12,494 nucleotides of DNA from positions 1 through 12,494 of the forward strand of contig WGAA01000102.1 of the NCBI GenBank assembly GCA_015489285.1, written 5' to 3'. The position numbers and the translations under genes are program-made. The DNA is from Anaerolineae bacterium (GTDB lineage: Bacteria > Chloroflexota > Anaerolineae > JAADDB01). Position 1 is the first letter of the stretch. Every line of letters begins with the position of its first letter. Positions 1 through 7,175 of the stretch are shown one piece after another. The notes under the pieces were generated by a model that worked only from the letters and a program-made list of their open reading frames with translations, ran no database searches and was not told where the DNA came from.

Positions 1-3000
1 CGTGAGGCCATCCGGGAAGAGCCCCTTCGCGAGGGGGGACACAAGGAGCTCATCCACCTTTACCTGCTCCAGAACCGTCCGCTGGATGCCCTGCGCCAGT
101 ACGAAGCCCTCCGCGTCCTCTTGCGGGAGGAGTTCGGCGTGGAGCCCTCAGCAGAGCTGCAATCCCTGCGCCGCAGCATCGAAGACCGGTTGCGGCGGGA
201 CCGACAGCTGGCCCTCTCCCCCCTGTTCTCCGGGGAGGGACGTATCCCCTTCGTGGGGCGTCATGAGGAGCGGGAGCGCATGCTGGAGAGGGTGGAGCAG
301 GCGCTGCGCGGCCGCGGAGGATTCGTCCTCCTGGAAGGGTCCCCGGGCATGGGCAAATCCCGCCTGCTGGAGGAAGTGGCGGAAGGCGCGCGCTGGAGGG
401 GCATGTGGGTCGGCTACGGCCAAACGCCCTCCCAGCCTGCCGGCCCGTTCCGCGCCCTGAAAGAAGCCGTGGCCTCGCTCCTCTCCCCCACGTGCGTTGC
501 CACCCTGCGGCGCGTCCTGCCCGCGGCCATCCGCGATACCGCGGCCCACCTCTGGCCCGAACTGGGCACCCCCTCGGCAAATGTCGCCCCCCAGCACATG
601 CGCAACGCGCTGGTCCAGGTCATCCTGAATCTGACTCAATGCGCGCCCGTCCTCCTCCTGCTGGACGACATCCAGAACGCGGATGTGGATGTGCTCCACG
701 TACTCCGGGGCCTGTGCCCGGACATCCACCACACCCCCCTCCTCATCGTCCTTGCCTTTCGTCCCCTGGAGACCCGGGTGCAGGAGCCCCTGTGGTCCGA
801 ATTGCTGGCGCTGGACCGACACACATCACCCGTGCACATCACCCTCTCCCCGTTGGACGAAGGGGGAAAACGCCTCCTCATCGCGGCCGCGCTCAACGTA
901 TCGGCCCAGGATCCCATCGTGGATCGACTGGCCCGCGTCGTCGACCGGGTGCCCCTCTCCATCCTGGAAACCCTGCGCTACCTGCACCGTCGCGGCGCCC
1001 TACAACGCTCGACCTCGGGCGCGTGGGAGCTGACACGAACGGACGTTCCCCTTCCTCCTTCCATCCCCTCCCTGGTGCAGGGGCGCCTGGAACGCCTGCC
1101 CCGCTCACTGCGTCACATCCTCCAGTTCCTCGCCGTCCTCGGGGAGCGCATCCCCTGCGCCCTCCTCGCGCAGGTCGTACCGGACCGTCGAATTCACGTC
1201 ATCGAGGATCTGGTGCGATACGGCTTTCTCTCCCTGGAAGGGGATGAATGTCGCTTCGTGCACGCCCTCGTCCAGGAAGCCGTGTATACAACCATCCCCC
1301 CGGAGCAGCGCAAAAGGTTGCACCAACGGGCCGCAGAGCTGTTACACCGCCGGCAGCCCTTCCCCTGGGATCGCATTGCGTTTCACCTGGAACGGGCCGG
1401 ACGGCCCCTGCCCGCGGCTCAAGCCTACCTCCGAGCCGCCCAGGTGGCCCGTCGCGTGTACGCCCACGCCCAGGTCATACGCCATTGTGACGCGGCCACA
1501 CGCCTTGTCTCGCGACCGGACCCGGCCATCTGTGACACGTGGAGGCTACGCGCAGAGGCCCACATGCTCACCGGCGAAATCCGGCACGCGCGAGGAGACA
1601 TCGCCCGGGCCCTGTATCTGGCCCGCTCCTTGCACGACACCCGACGGCTGGCCCAGGCCGCCCTCCTCGGGGGCAAAATTGCCATCCGCGATGCCCGGTT
1701 CTCCCAGGCTCAGCACCTCCTCCTCCGCGCGCGTACCCTGTTCCAACACCTCGGGGACGCGCGCGGCCAGGCCGAAGCCGCCCTGGCCCTGGCCGACGTG
1801 GCTGACACGCGCGGGGACCTGGAAGCCGCCCGCGCCTTCATCGAAAGCGCCATGCACCTGGCCGAAACCCATACCCTTCCCCAGGAGCGCGCGCGTGCCC
1901 TGGCGCGCGCGGGCCTGATAGCCGCCCGGGAGGGACACGTGGAGGAGGCCGAGCGGTATTACGAGGAGGGGTCCCGGCAGGCCCACATCGTGGGCGACCT
2001 GCACGTTCAAGGCATATGCGTCAACGGGCTGGGGCTCATGTACCTGGACCGGCGGCGACATAGGGAAGCGACGGACGCCTTTCGACAGGCTTTGAACCTG
2101 GCGCGGCAGCTGGCCGACGGTCACAACGAATCGGTCACCCGGCTCAACCTGGCCGTCGCCGCCACCCACGCGGGCCGCCTGACCGAGGGATACGAGCTGG
2201 GCCAAACCGCGCTCGAGCTCGCCCGCCGGGTGGGAAACGAACGCAGCAGAATGCTCGCCCACCTCCTCCTGGGGGCCATCGAGACGACATGGGGGAATTT
2301 CGCGGCCGCAAGGGAACACCTGCGCCGGGGAGAAGAGATTGCCCGTAGCAAGAACTACCGGGCCGGACAAGGATATGTCCTGAGGAACCTGGGCGCGTGG
2401 GCCCGTGAACAGGGACGCATGCGCGAAGCCGTCCAATGGGGCGAAGAAGGGTTGAACGTCCTCCTGGACCACCATCTGGCGGGAAGAGTACCCGTGGCCG
2501 CGTACGCGTTAGGCCGCTCCCTCCTCCTGGCTCGGAAGTTCACCCGCGCGGTCGAGATCCTGCACCTGGCCTACAGGTTGAACCCGCCCCCACCCATGCG
2601 TGCCTTCCTCCTGGCCGCCCTTGCCTGGGCCCAGGCGGAAACGGGAGAGGAAGAACAGGCGCGGAGAAACGCCGAGGAAGCAATCCGCCTGTTGGACACG
2701 GTTGAGGAGGACCTCTACCTGCCCCACGCGTGGTACCACCTGTATCGGGCGCTTCACACGGTCCTCCCGGAGAATGCATCCCCCCTTCTGCGCAACGCGT
2801 ACCTCGCCTTACAAGCCCAATGCCTCCACGTTCCCGAGGAACGGCAACCCGACTTCCTCCACCGCGTCCTCAGCCATCGGCTCATTTCACAGGCCTGGCT
2901 GGGCCAACAATCGCGTCCCGTCGAACGCCTGCGTCTCCACCTCCCCCGTCGTGACGGCCCCGGCCGGGTGCAGGTCACCTGGACGGTGGACGCAGGGGAC

Positions 3001-3180
3001 GAGGACGCAGTGGTGGAAGCCCAATACGGACCCATCGCGCTGCGGCGGCACCGTCTGGCTCGCCTTCTACACGAAGCGGAAGCCCAGGGCGCACGGCCCA
3101 CCCATGAGGACCTGGCCCAGGTGTTGGGCGTCAGTGTCCCCACCATCCGACGCGACCTCGCCGCCCTGCGCGCGGAGTGA
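1..3180 (+). CDS. SARP/BTAD-type STAND ATPase regulator with TPRs and C-terminal HTH (5' end outside window)
   Basis: Large transcriptional regulator, open from base 1 to TGA at 3178; 1059 residues are visible and the N-terminus is missing. Residues 1-60 match the end of a bacterial transcriptional activation domain (ALRQYEALRVLLREEFGVEP). The OmpR-type winged helix that normally precedes a BTAD would lie upstream of the window. A STAND-type ATPase follows: FVGR at 84-87, Walker A GSPGMGKS at 113-120, Walker B VLLLLDD at 217-223. A winged-helix-like stretch (about 369-440) leads into a long helical region with TPR-like repeats (about 455-915). The last 70 residues hold a VTWTV strand segment (from 992) and a helix-turn-helix (DLAQVLGVSVPTIRRDLAAL) ending the protein. 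By family knowledge, such proteins sense a signal through the TPRs, use NTP as a switch and activate nearby genes. Target and ligand cannot be read from sequence. The ATG/GTG/TTG codons inside the frame near 121 are not the start, because BTAD similarity continues upstream of them. Confidence 0.9.
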   Translation, partial: REAIREEPLREGGHKELIHLYLLQNRPLDALRQYEALRVLLREEFGVEPSAELQSLRRSIEDRLRRDRQLALSPLFSGEGRIPFVGRHEERERMLERVEQALRGRGGFVLLEGSPGMGKSRLLEEVAEGARWRGMWVGYGQTPSQPAGPFRALKEAVASLLSPTCVATLRRVLPAAIRDTAAHLWPELGTPSANVAPQHMRNALVQVILNLTQCAPVLLLLDDIQNADVDVLHVLRGLCPDIHHTPLLIVLAFRPLETRVQEPLWSELLALDRHTSPVHITLSPLDEGGKRLLIAAALNVSAQDPIVDRLARVVDRVPLSILETLRYLHRRGALQRSTSGAWELTRTDVPLPPSIPSLVQGRLERLPRSLRHILQFLAVLGERIPCALLAQVVPDRRIHVIEDLVRYGFLSLEGDECRFVHALVQEAVYTTIPPEQRKRLHQRAAELLHRRQPFPWDRIAFHLERAGRPLPAAQAYLRAAQVARRVYAHAQVIRHCDAATRLVSRPDPAICDTWRLRAEAHMLTGEIRHARGDIARALYLARSLHDTRRLAQAALLGGKIAIRDARFSQAQHLLLRARTLFQHLGDARGQAEAALALADVADTRGDLEAARAFIESAMHLAETHTLPQERARALARAGLIAAREGHVEEAERYYEEGSRQAHIVGDLHVQGICVNGLGLMYLDRRRHREATDAFRQALNLARQLADGHNESVTRLNLAVAATHAGRLTEGYELGQTALELARRVGNERSRMLAHLLLGAIETTWGNFAAAREHLRRGEEIARSKNYRAGQGYVLRNLGAWAREQGRMREAVQWGEEGLNVLLDHHLAGRVPVAAYALGRSLLLARKFTRAVEILHLAYRLNPPPPMRAFLLAALAWAQAETGEEEQARRNAEEAIRLLDTVEEDLYLPHAWYHLYRALHTVLPENASPLLRNAYLALQAQCLHVPEERQPDFLHRVLSHRLISQAWLGQQSRPVERLRLHLPRRDGPGRVQVTWTVDAGDEDAVVEAQYGPIALRRHRLARLLHEAEAQGARPTHEDLAQVLGVSVPTIRRDLAALRAE

Positions 3181-3209
3181 TCACCCCGTTCACCTGCATT
3201 TCTCCCCTT

Positions 3210-3243
3210 TTGAGATATCTGGAAGATACCCCCCTGATATAGT
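3210..3243 (+). promoter_or_regulatory. Weak promoter-like AT-rich segment
   Basis: This is the only AT-rich patch in the 128-bp gap after the regulator. It contains TTGAGA (3210-3215) and overlapping -10-like hexamers TGATAT (3235-3240) and TATAGT (3238-3243). The spacers would be 19 and 22 bp, longer than the usual 17 for a sigma-70 promoter, so the match is poor. The palindrome AGATATCT (3213-3220) overlaps it. If real, it would drive the small gene at 3309 and the genes after it. Confidence 0.25.
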
Positions 3244-3249
3244 GAGGTC

Positions 3250-3262
3250 GTCACCGCGTGAC
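3250..3262. promoter_or_regulatory. Perfect interrupted palindrome, possible operator
   Basis: GTCAC-CGC-GTGAC is a perfect inverted repeat with 5-bp arms and a 3-bp centre. It lies 7 bp downstream of the TATAGT hexamer and 46 bp upstream of the ATG at 3309. The position would suit an operator or a 5'-UTR hairpin. It lacks the long GC stem and U-tract of an intrinsic terminator. In a GC-rich genome an inverted repeat this short can occur by chance. Confidence 0.3.
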
Positions 3263-3308
3263 CGGCGCGCGGGGCCCAAGAAACCGATGACGCGGGAGAT
3301 GAACGACC

Positions 3309-3524
3309 ATGCCCGACAAAGTCGTCTTTGTCGTGCGGTTCTGGCGGGAGGCAACTCCACATGATCCTACCACGTGGCGGGGTATCGTCATTCACGTGCC
3401 CAACGGGGAACGCACCCCCGTGTGTTCCCCGGACGAGGCCGTCCAGGTCATGGCCTCATACCTGGATTTGGCCCATGTCCCCTCCACCGTGGAGCAGGAT
3501 TTCCCCCCGAACCCGGACGATTGA
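3309..3524 (+). CDS. Small uncharacterised protein, 71 aa
   Basis: Starts at ATG 3309 with a modest GGGAG (3294-3298) 10 bases upstream, and ends at TGA 3524. The protein is soluble and acidic at its C-terminus, with no signal peptide or membrane segment. It begins with a strand-like VVFVVRFWRE, continues with TWRGIVIHVPNGE, and then has a helix-like segment SPDEAVQVMASYL, suggesting a small beta-beta-beta-alpha fold. From memory, small unnamed Chloroflexota proteins with an R-x-W-R-E ... W-R-G-x-V-x-H-V pattern followed by a helix exist, sometimes close to large ATPase/TPR regulators; this could not be checked. It sits 128 bp after the regulator and 85 bp before the lipoprotein gene, on the same strand, so it may share their transcript or be their product-level partner. 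Function unknown. Support for it being real: same strand, codon-like composition, and a protein-like pattern of conserved-looking aromatic residues. Confidence 0.65.
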   Translation: MPDKVVFVVRFWREATPHDPTTWRGIVIHVPNGERTPVCSPDEAVQVMASYLDLAHVPSTVEQDFPPNPDD

Positions 3525-3595
3525 TAAGGCGTCGCGCGCTTTCACACATCACCCATATCGTCGAGAGGGAACGCGCCGCGCACAAGCTCGTACGT

Positions 3596-3602
3596 AAGGA
3601 GG
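3596..3602 (+). promoter_or_regulatory. Strong ribosome binding site for the Lon-like lipoprotein gene
   Basis: AAGGAGG lies 7 bases before ATG 3610. It is a near-ideal Shine-Dalgarno sequence and fixes this start, which also places a lipoprotein signal peptide exactly at the N-terminus. Confidence 0.85.
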
Positions 3603-3609
3603 ACAGAAG

Positions 3610-5946
3610 ATGCGACATATCCGGTTGTTCAACGTGTTAATCATCGCCCTGCTCATCCTCACCGCGTGTGGCGGGAACGGGTCTACGCCCCCCTCCCCGA
3701 CCTCCGCCCCCTCATCCGACACAAAGAGAATAGAGGTCCTCGATGTCACCTTTGCCCACGGTCTGAGCGAGGAGATGGCCCCCATCGACCCGGGGAATGA
3801 GTTCAACCCCACGGACACGGTCTACCTTTCCGTCAAGTTGAAAGGCGTGCAAAAACGGGGCACGGTGAAAGCGGTGTTCGTGCACCAGGGAGAGGAATTC
3901 GCCTCGGCCACGGTGGACCTGGCAAAAGAGATGGAGGGACTCATCTTCGCGGTCGGAGGGAACACCAACGTGGGCTTCACCCTCAAACCCAAATCCCCCT
4001 TCCCCCCCGGCGACTACCAGGCCAAGGTGTACGTGAACGACGACCTCATCGGCGTGTACACCTACAAGATCGTGGGCGAGGAACCCGCTTCCTCGGAAGG
4101 GGAACCCTCGAAAGAAACGCCCACATCCCCCTCCACCGCGCACGAAGTCCAAATCAACGCGCTTTACTACGCCTATGACCCCCAGGAACAAAAGGCCATA
4201 GGGGGGATATCCCCCGTGCGCATCCTGGTTCGCCCCGCGGCCCAGAAGGGCGAGCTCCGGGTGGGGTTCTTCGAAGAGGAGGTCGCGGGCACGGGCGCCA
4301 TGTGGCGTTCTGCCGGGTGGATGGCGGTGGTCGTTGCCAGCCAGATCCTGGGGATCGACCCGCGCGATTACGAGTTCTCCTTCTCGGTGGGAGGGCGCAT
4401 CGATGGTCCCAGCGCGGGGATGTACATGACGGTGGGCGTTCTGGCCGCACTCCGGGGAGACCCCCTGCGCGACGACGCGGCCATGACGGGCACCATCAAC
4501 CCCGACGGCACCATCGGCCCTGTAGGGGGCATTCCCCACAAGATCGAAGGCGCGGCCCAGAACGGCATCAAACTCGTCCTGGTGCCTGCCGGCCAGCGTT
4601 ATGATCTCGATAAGAACAAGAACGAGTTGGTGGACCTGATCGCGGTGGGGAAGAAACACGGTGTCGAAGTCCGCGAAGTGAGCAGTGTCTTCGAGGCGTA
4701 CGAAATACTCACGGGGCACCCCCTCCCCCGCCCCCAAACGACGGCCTCCACCCCCCAATTACCGCCCCGCGCGTTCGAACGCACCCGGGCCAAAGCCCAG
4801 GAATGGTTCTCGCGCTACAAGGACGCCCGCGGCCGCTTCGACAGCCTTCCCCAAGAGATCACCGACCTGCTGGCGGACAACGTGGCCTCGGTCGACGAAA
4901 CCGCCCGGCGGGCTCAGAACGCGCTCAAACAGGGGTTGGCTGCCGTGGCCTACCAGCGAACCACCCAGGCCGCGGCCCAAGCCCAAATCCTGCTCCTCGT
5001 CGGGGAGATGATCGAGCGCTATGCGACGGGAGGCATCGATGCGGCCGTCGACTACCTCCAATCCACCCAATCCTCCCTGGGCGAACTGGACGCGGTCATC
5101 GAACTCCTGGGCACGGAACAACCCCGGACCGCGGGGGATTACGTGGCCCTCTTCGACGCCTACATGTCCGTTGGACAAGCTCAGGGACTTGTCCTCATTG
5201 CCAACAATCGCCTGGCCGCCCTCGCCCAACAAGGAAGCAGCATGGGTGAGGAAGACCTCCTGGCGGAACTCGCCCGTCTCGCCTCTTATTACGTCCTGGC
5301 CCGGGATTTCGTCCAGTTGGCCCGAGACAGTGTGGACATCGGCTTCGGCTACGGCACCACCCCGGTGAAGGACCCGGAACGGGTAGAGGCCATGAAAGAG
5401 CTCCTGCGTCGGGCGTCGGACGCCAACGTCAACTACTTCGAAGCGACCATTGTCGACGAATACGCCAAACAGTTCGGCCTCCATCCCGACCGGATGCGGC
5501 AGATGTTCATGGATTTCGACAACGCCTACCTTTTCACCCTGGCCTCGGACCGGGGCACTAAGGCGCTCGCGGCCCGCTTGAACGAGACAACCCAGCAGGC
5601 GGCCCTTCTCCTCGGCAACAGCATCGGCAACTACGGTCAATCGGCCGGCCTGGTGGCCAAATACTACTCCCTGGGCGCGCAGCTGGACGAGGAGGGGAAC
5701 GTTGTCCGCATCGAGCGGGAACGCGCCCTGGCCGACATGCTCGACCTCGCGGACCGGAGGGCCCGAGAGGCCATTGCCCGCAACGGGGAGGACATTCCCG
5801 TCATGGCCGTCCTCTACTATGAGACAGCTCGACTCCAGCGCCAGGGGTCCCCGGAAGACCAGATAGAGGCCCTTCAGAGCTACTGGATTGCGACCACCTT
5901 AGCCCAGGTTCAAGCCTATATCGGTGGGAACTCCGTGCATCCGTGA
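3610..5946 (+). CDS. Lipoprotein with extracytoplasmic Lon-type (S16) Ser-Lys protease domain, no AAA+ domain
   Basis: 778 residues. A short basic N-terminus, a hydrophobic stretch and the lipobox LTAC (17-20) predict a lipoprotein anchored through Cys20. Residues 21-38 are a Ser/Pro/Thr linker. Residues 40-155 look like an Ig-like beta-sandwich, followed by a second Ser/Pro/Glu linker (156-178). Residues 180-375 form a Lon proteolytic domain: DGPSAG gives catalytic Ser268, and GGIPHKIEGA gives Lys311. The 43-residue Ser-Lys spacing is the same as S679-K722 in E. coli Lon, and the MTGTI strand between them is also kept. There is no Walker motif, so proteolysis must be ATP-independent or use another energy source. 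Residues 390-778 are mostly alpha-helical with no clear family. The layout resembles archaeal secreted S16-like proteases (COG1750 type), which is inference. The substrate is probably an envelope or secreted protein. The PKD-protein gene follows 26 bp later, which suggests co-transcription. Confidence 0.88.
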   Translation: MRHIRLFNVLIIALLILTACGGNGSTPPSPTSAPSSDTKRIEVLDVTFAHGLSEEMAPIDPGNEFNPTDTVYLSVKLKGVQKRGTVKAVFVHQGEEFASATVDLAKEMEGLIFAVGGNTNVGFTLKPKSPFPPGDYQAKVYVNDDLIGVYTYKIVGEEPASSEGEPSKETPTSPSTAHEVQINALYYAYDPQEQKAIGGISPVRILVRPAAQKGELRVGFFEEEVAGTGAMWRSAGWMAVVVASQILGIDPRDYEFSFSVGGRIDGPSAGMYMTVGVLAALRGDPLRDDAAMTGTINPDGTIGPVGGIPHKIEGAAQNGIKLVLVPAGQRYDLDKNKNELVDLIAVGKKHGVEVREVSSVFEAYEILTGHPLPRPQTTASTPQLPPRAFERTRAKAQEWFSRYKDARGRFDSLPQEITDLLADNVASVDETARRAQNALKQGLAAVAYQRTTQAAAQAQILLLVGEMIERYATGGIDAAVDYLQSTQSSLGELDAVIELLGTEQPRTAGDYVALFDAYMSVGQAQGLVLIANNRLAALAQQGSSMGEEDLLAELARLASYYVLARDFVQLARDSVDIGFGYGTTPVKDPERVEAMKELLRRASDANVNYFEATIVDEYAKQFGLHPDRMRQMFMDFDNAYLFTLASDRGTKALAARLNETTQQAALLLGNSIGNYGQSAGLVAKYYSLGAQLDEEGNVVRIERERALADMLDLADRRAREAIARNGEDIPVMAVLYYETARLQRQGSPEDQIEALQSYWIATTLAQVQAYIGGNSVHP

Positions 5947-5961
5947 GAAAAACGCCTTTGC

Positions 5962-5967
5962 AGGAGG
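5962..5967 (+). promoter_or_regulatory. Ribosome binding site deciding the start of the PKD protein
   Basis: AGGAGG lies 5 bases before ATG 5973. It favours this ATG over the in-frame GTG at 5943, which overlaps the stop codon of the previous gene. The shorter form also begins directly with a normal signal peptide. Confidence 0.8.
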
Positions 5968-5972
5968 CAAAG

Positions 5973-7007
5973 ATGAACGTCCGTAGAGCCACACGCATCG
6001 CTGCGCTCGCCCTCATCGTCCTGGTCTCCATCCTCTGGACCTTCACGGCGGCGTGGGGCGAGGAGGGGGTGAACAACACGCCCCCCGTCGCCGACTTCAC
6101 CATCGACCCGGTCCAGGGGGTCGTCGGCACCATCTTCTTCTTCGACGCCCTCCCCTCCTCCGACGCGGAGGATGGGGACGCGTGGTTATCCGTCCGCTTC
6201 GATTTCGACGGTGACGGAATGTGGGACACGGGGTGGAACAATCCCACCAACGCCCCCCTTACCCACACGTACGACCGCGCCGGAACGTACCGGGTGACCC
6301 TGGAAGTCCAGGATAGCGGAGGACTCAGTGACACGGCAACGAAAACCCTGCACGTGGGCGACCCGGGGACGAACACGCCGCCCCGGGCCCACTGCACGGT
6401 CAGCCCCACGTCCGGCCCTCTGGGCACCGTCTTCACCTTCAGCGCGGCCCAAAGCTCCGACGCGCAGGATGCCCCCACGGCCCTCCGGGTCAAGTGGGCT
6501 CCCCGGGGCGGATTCGACTTTCGCGGTCAAACCTGGCAGCCGGCAACCCAACCCTTCACCAGAACGTACACCACCCTCGGCCTTCACACCGTCGACCTCC
6601 TGGTCATGGACACGGGATACCTCATGGACACCACCCAATGCAGCGTGGAAGTTACCCCTCCTGGGGGTAACACCCCGCCCACGGCCCGCCTCGTTGTCAC
6701 CCCCACCCGTGGGACCATTGCCACACTCTTCACCTTTGACGTCCGAGGGAGCACGGACCGGGAAGATGACATCGCCGCCCTGTCCGTCCGCTTCGACTGG
6801 ACCGACGACGGCACCTTCGACACCGGGTGGTTGAACGCTTCCCAGCTGTGGACGTACAGGTACAGCCACACGTGGGGTCATATCACCGTTCGCGCCCAAA
6901 TCCAGGACAGGGGGGGACTGACCGACGAGGCCACCCAGACCCTGTTCGTGGTGACGCCTCGCCGTACCCACATCCCCTGGCTCCTCCGGCGCGCGCGACG
7001 GCCATAA
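5973..7007 (+). CDS. Secreted protein of three PKD-type repeats
   Basis: 344 residues from ATG 5973. A signal peptide (basic MNVRRATR, hydrophobic core 9-25, likely cleavage near AAWG at 26-29) is followed by three PKD-like beta-sandwich repeats at about 36-128, 134-228 and 233-328. Each starts with NTPP and contains a D-x-A/G-L/V-S-V-R-F-like segment. Repeat 1 has an acidic loop DFDGDGMWDTGW (D77, D79, D81, D85). Repeat 3 has the similar DWTDDGTFDTGW. These look like Ca-binding DxDxDG loops. Repeat 2 lacks the loop but uniquely has two cysteines (141, 223) on what should be neighbouring first and last strands. The tail RRTHIPWLLRRARRP is basic. PKD domains usually mediate surface binding or act as spacers; no catalytic domain is present. 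The gene probably belongs to the same transcript as the Lon-like lipoprotein, so it may be its partner or substrate. That is inference. Confidence 0.85.
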   Translation: MNVRRATRIAALALIVLVSILWTFTAAWGEEGVNNTPPVADFTIDPVQGVVGTIFFFDALPSSDAEDGDAWLSVRFDFDGDGMWDTGWNNPTNAPLTHTYDRAGTYRVTLEVQDSGGLSDTATKTLHVGDPGTNTPPRAHCTVSPTSGPLGTVFTFSAAQSSDAQDAPTALRVKWAPRGGFDFRGQTWQPATQPFTRTYTTLGLHTVDLLVMDTGYLMDTTQCSVEVTPPGGNTPPTARLVVTPTRGTIATLFTFDVRGSTDREDDIAALSVRFDWTDDGTFDTGWLNASQLWTYRYSHTWGHITVRAQIQDRGGLTDEATQTLFVVTPRRTHIPWLLRRARRP

Positions 7008-7050
7008 ACGTCACCCGTCATGCGTCAGGCGCAGCGGGAAGGTTGGCGTG

Positions 7051-7175
7051 ACCGGATGGGGTTGGCGGCAAAAACGTGATGCGTGATTCGTGATGCGTAA
7101 TGCGTGATTCGTAATGCGTAATTTGGGCAGGAGGGGTGGCGCCGTAGGGCCAATCTTGTATCCACGCCATCCGGT
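7051..7175. repeat. 9-bp inverted repeat flanking the first heptamer array
   Basis: ACCGGATGG (7051-7059) and its exact reverse complement CCATCCGGT (7167-7175) enclose 107 bp in the gap between the convergent genes. The interval contains the CGTRATK array. The right arm runs into the start of the second heptamer array. A direct repeat GGTTGGCG (7041-7048 and 7060-7067) sits by the left arm. No coding potential was seen in this gap. Chance similarity is possible. Confidence 0.5.
7075..7123. repeat. Tandem array of seven heptamers, consensus CGTRATK
   Basis: Seven uninterrupted 7-bp units, in order CGTGATG, CGTGATT, CGTGATG, CGTAATG, CGTGATT, CGTAATG, CGTAATT. Only positions 4 (A/G) and 7 (G/T) vary. 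The array lies between the PKD protein and the aminotransferase genes, which converge. It is AT-richer than its surroundings. Because 7 is not a multiple of 3, a frame repeats only every 21 bases. It is not a CRISPR, since there are no spacers. Function unknown. Such heptamer runs are known from intergenic DNA of some filamentous bacteria. Confidence 0.9.

Noticed and set aside
1546..2475. - strand open frame (309 codons) inside the regulator gene
   Set aside because: It lies wholly within the TPR region of the + strand gene; no motif, and length is explained by GC-rich codon bias.
3712..5640. - strand open frames (348 and 293 codons) opposite the Lon-like gene
   Set aside because: Both are shadows of the S16 lipoprotein, which has a signal peptide, an RBS and catalytic residues.
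5943..5975. GTG at 5943 as the start of the PKD protein
   Set aside because: It has no RBS and would add ten polar residues before the signal peptide, while ATG 5973 has AGGAGG 5 bases upstream.
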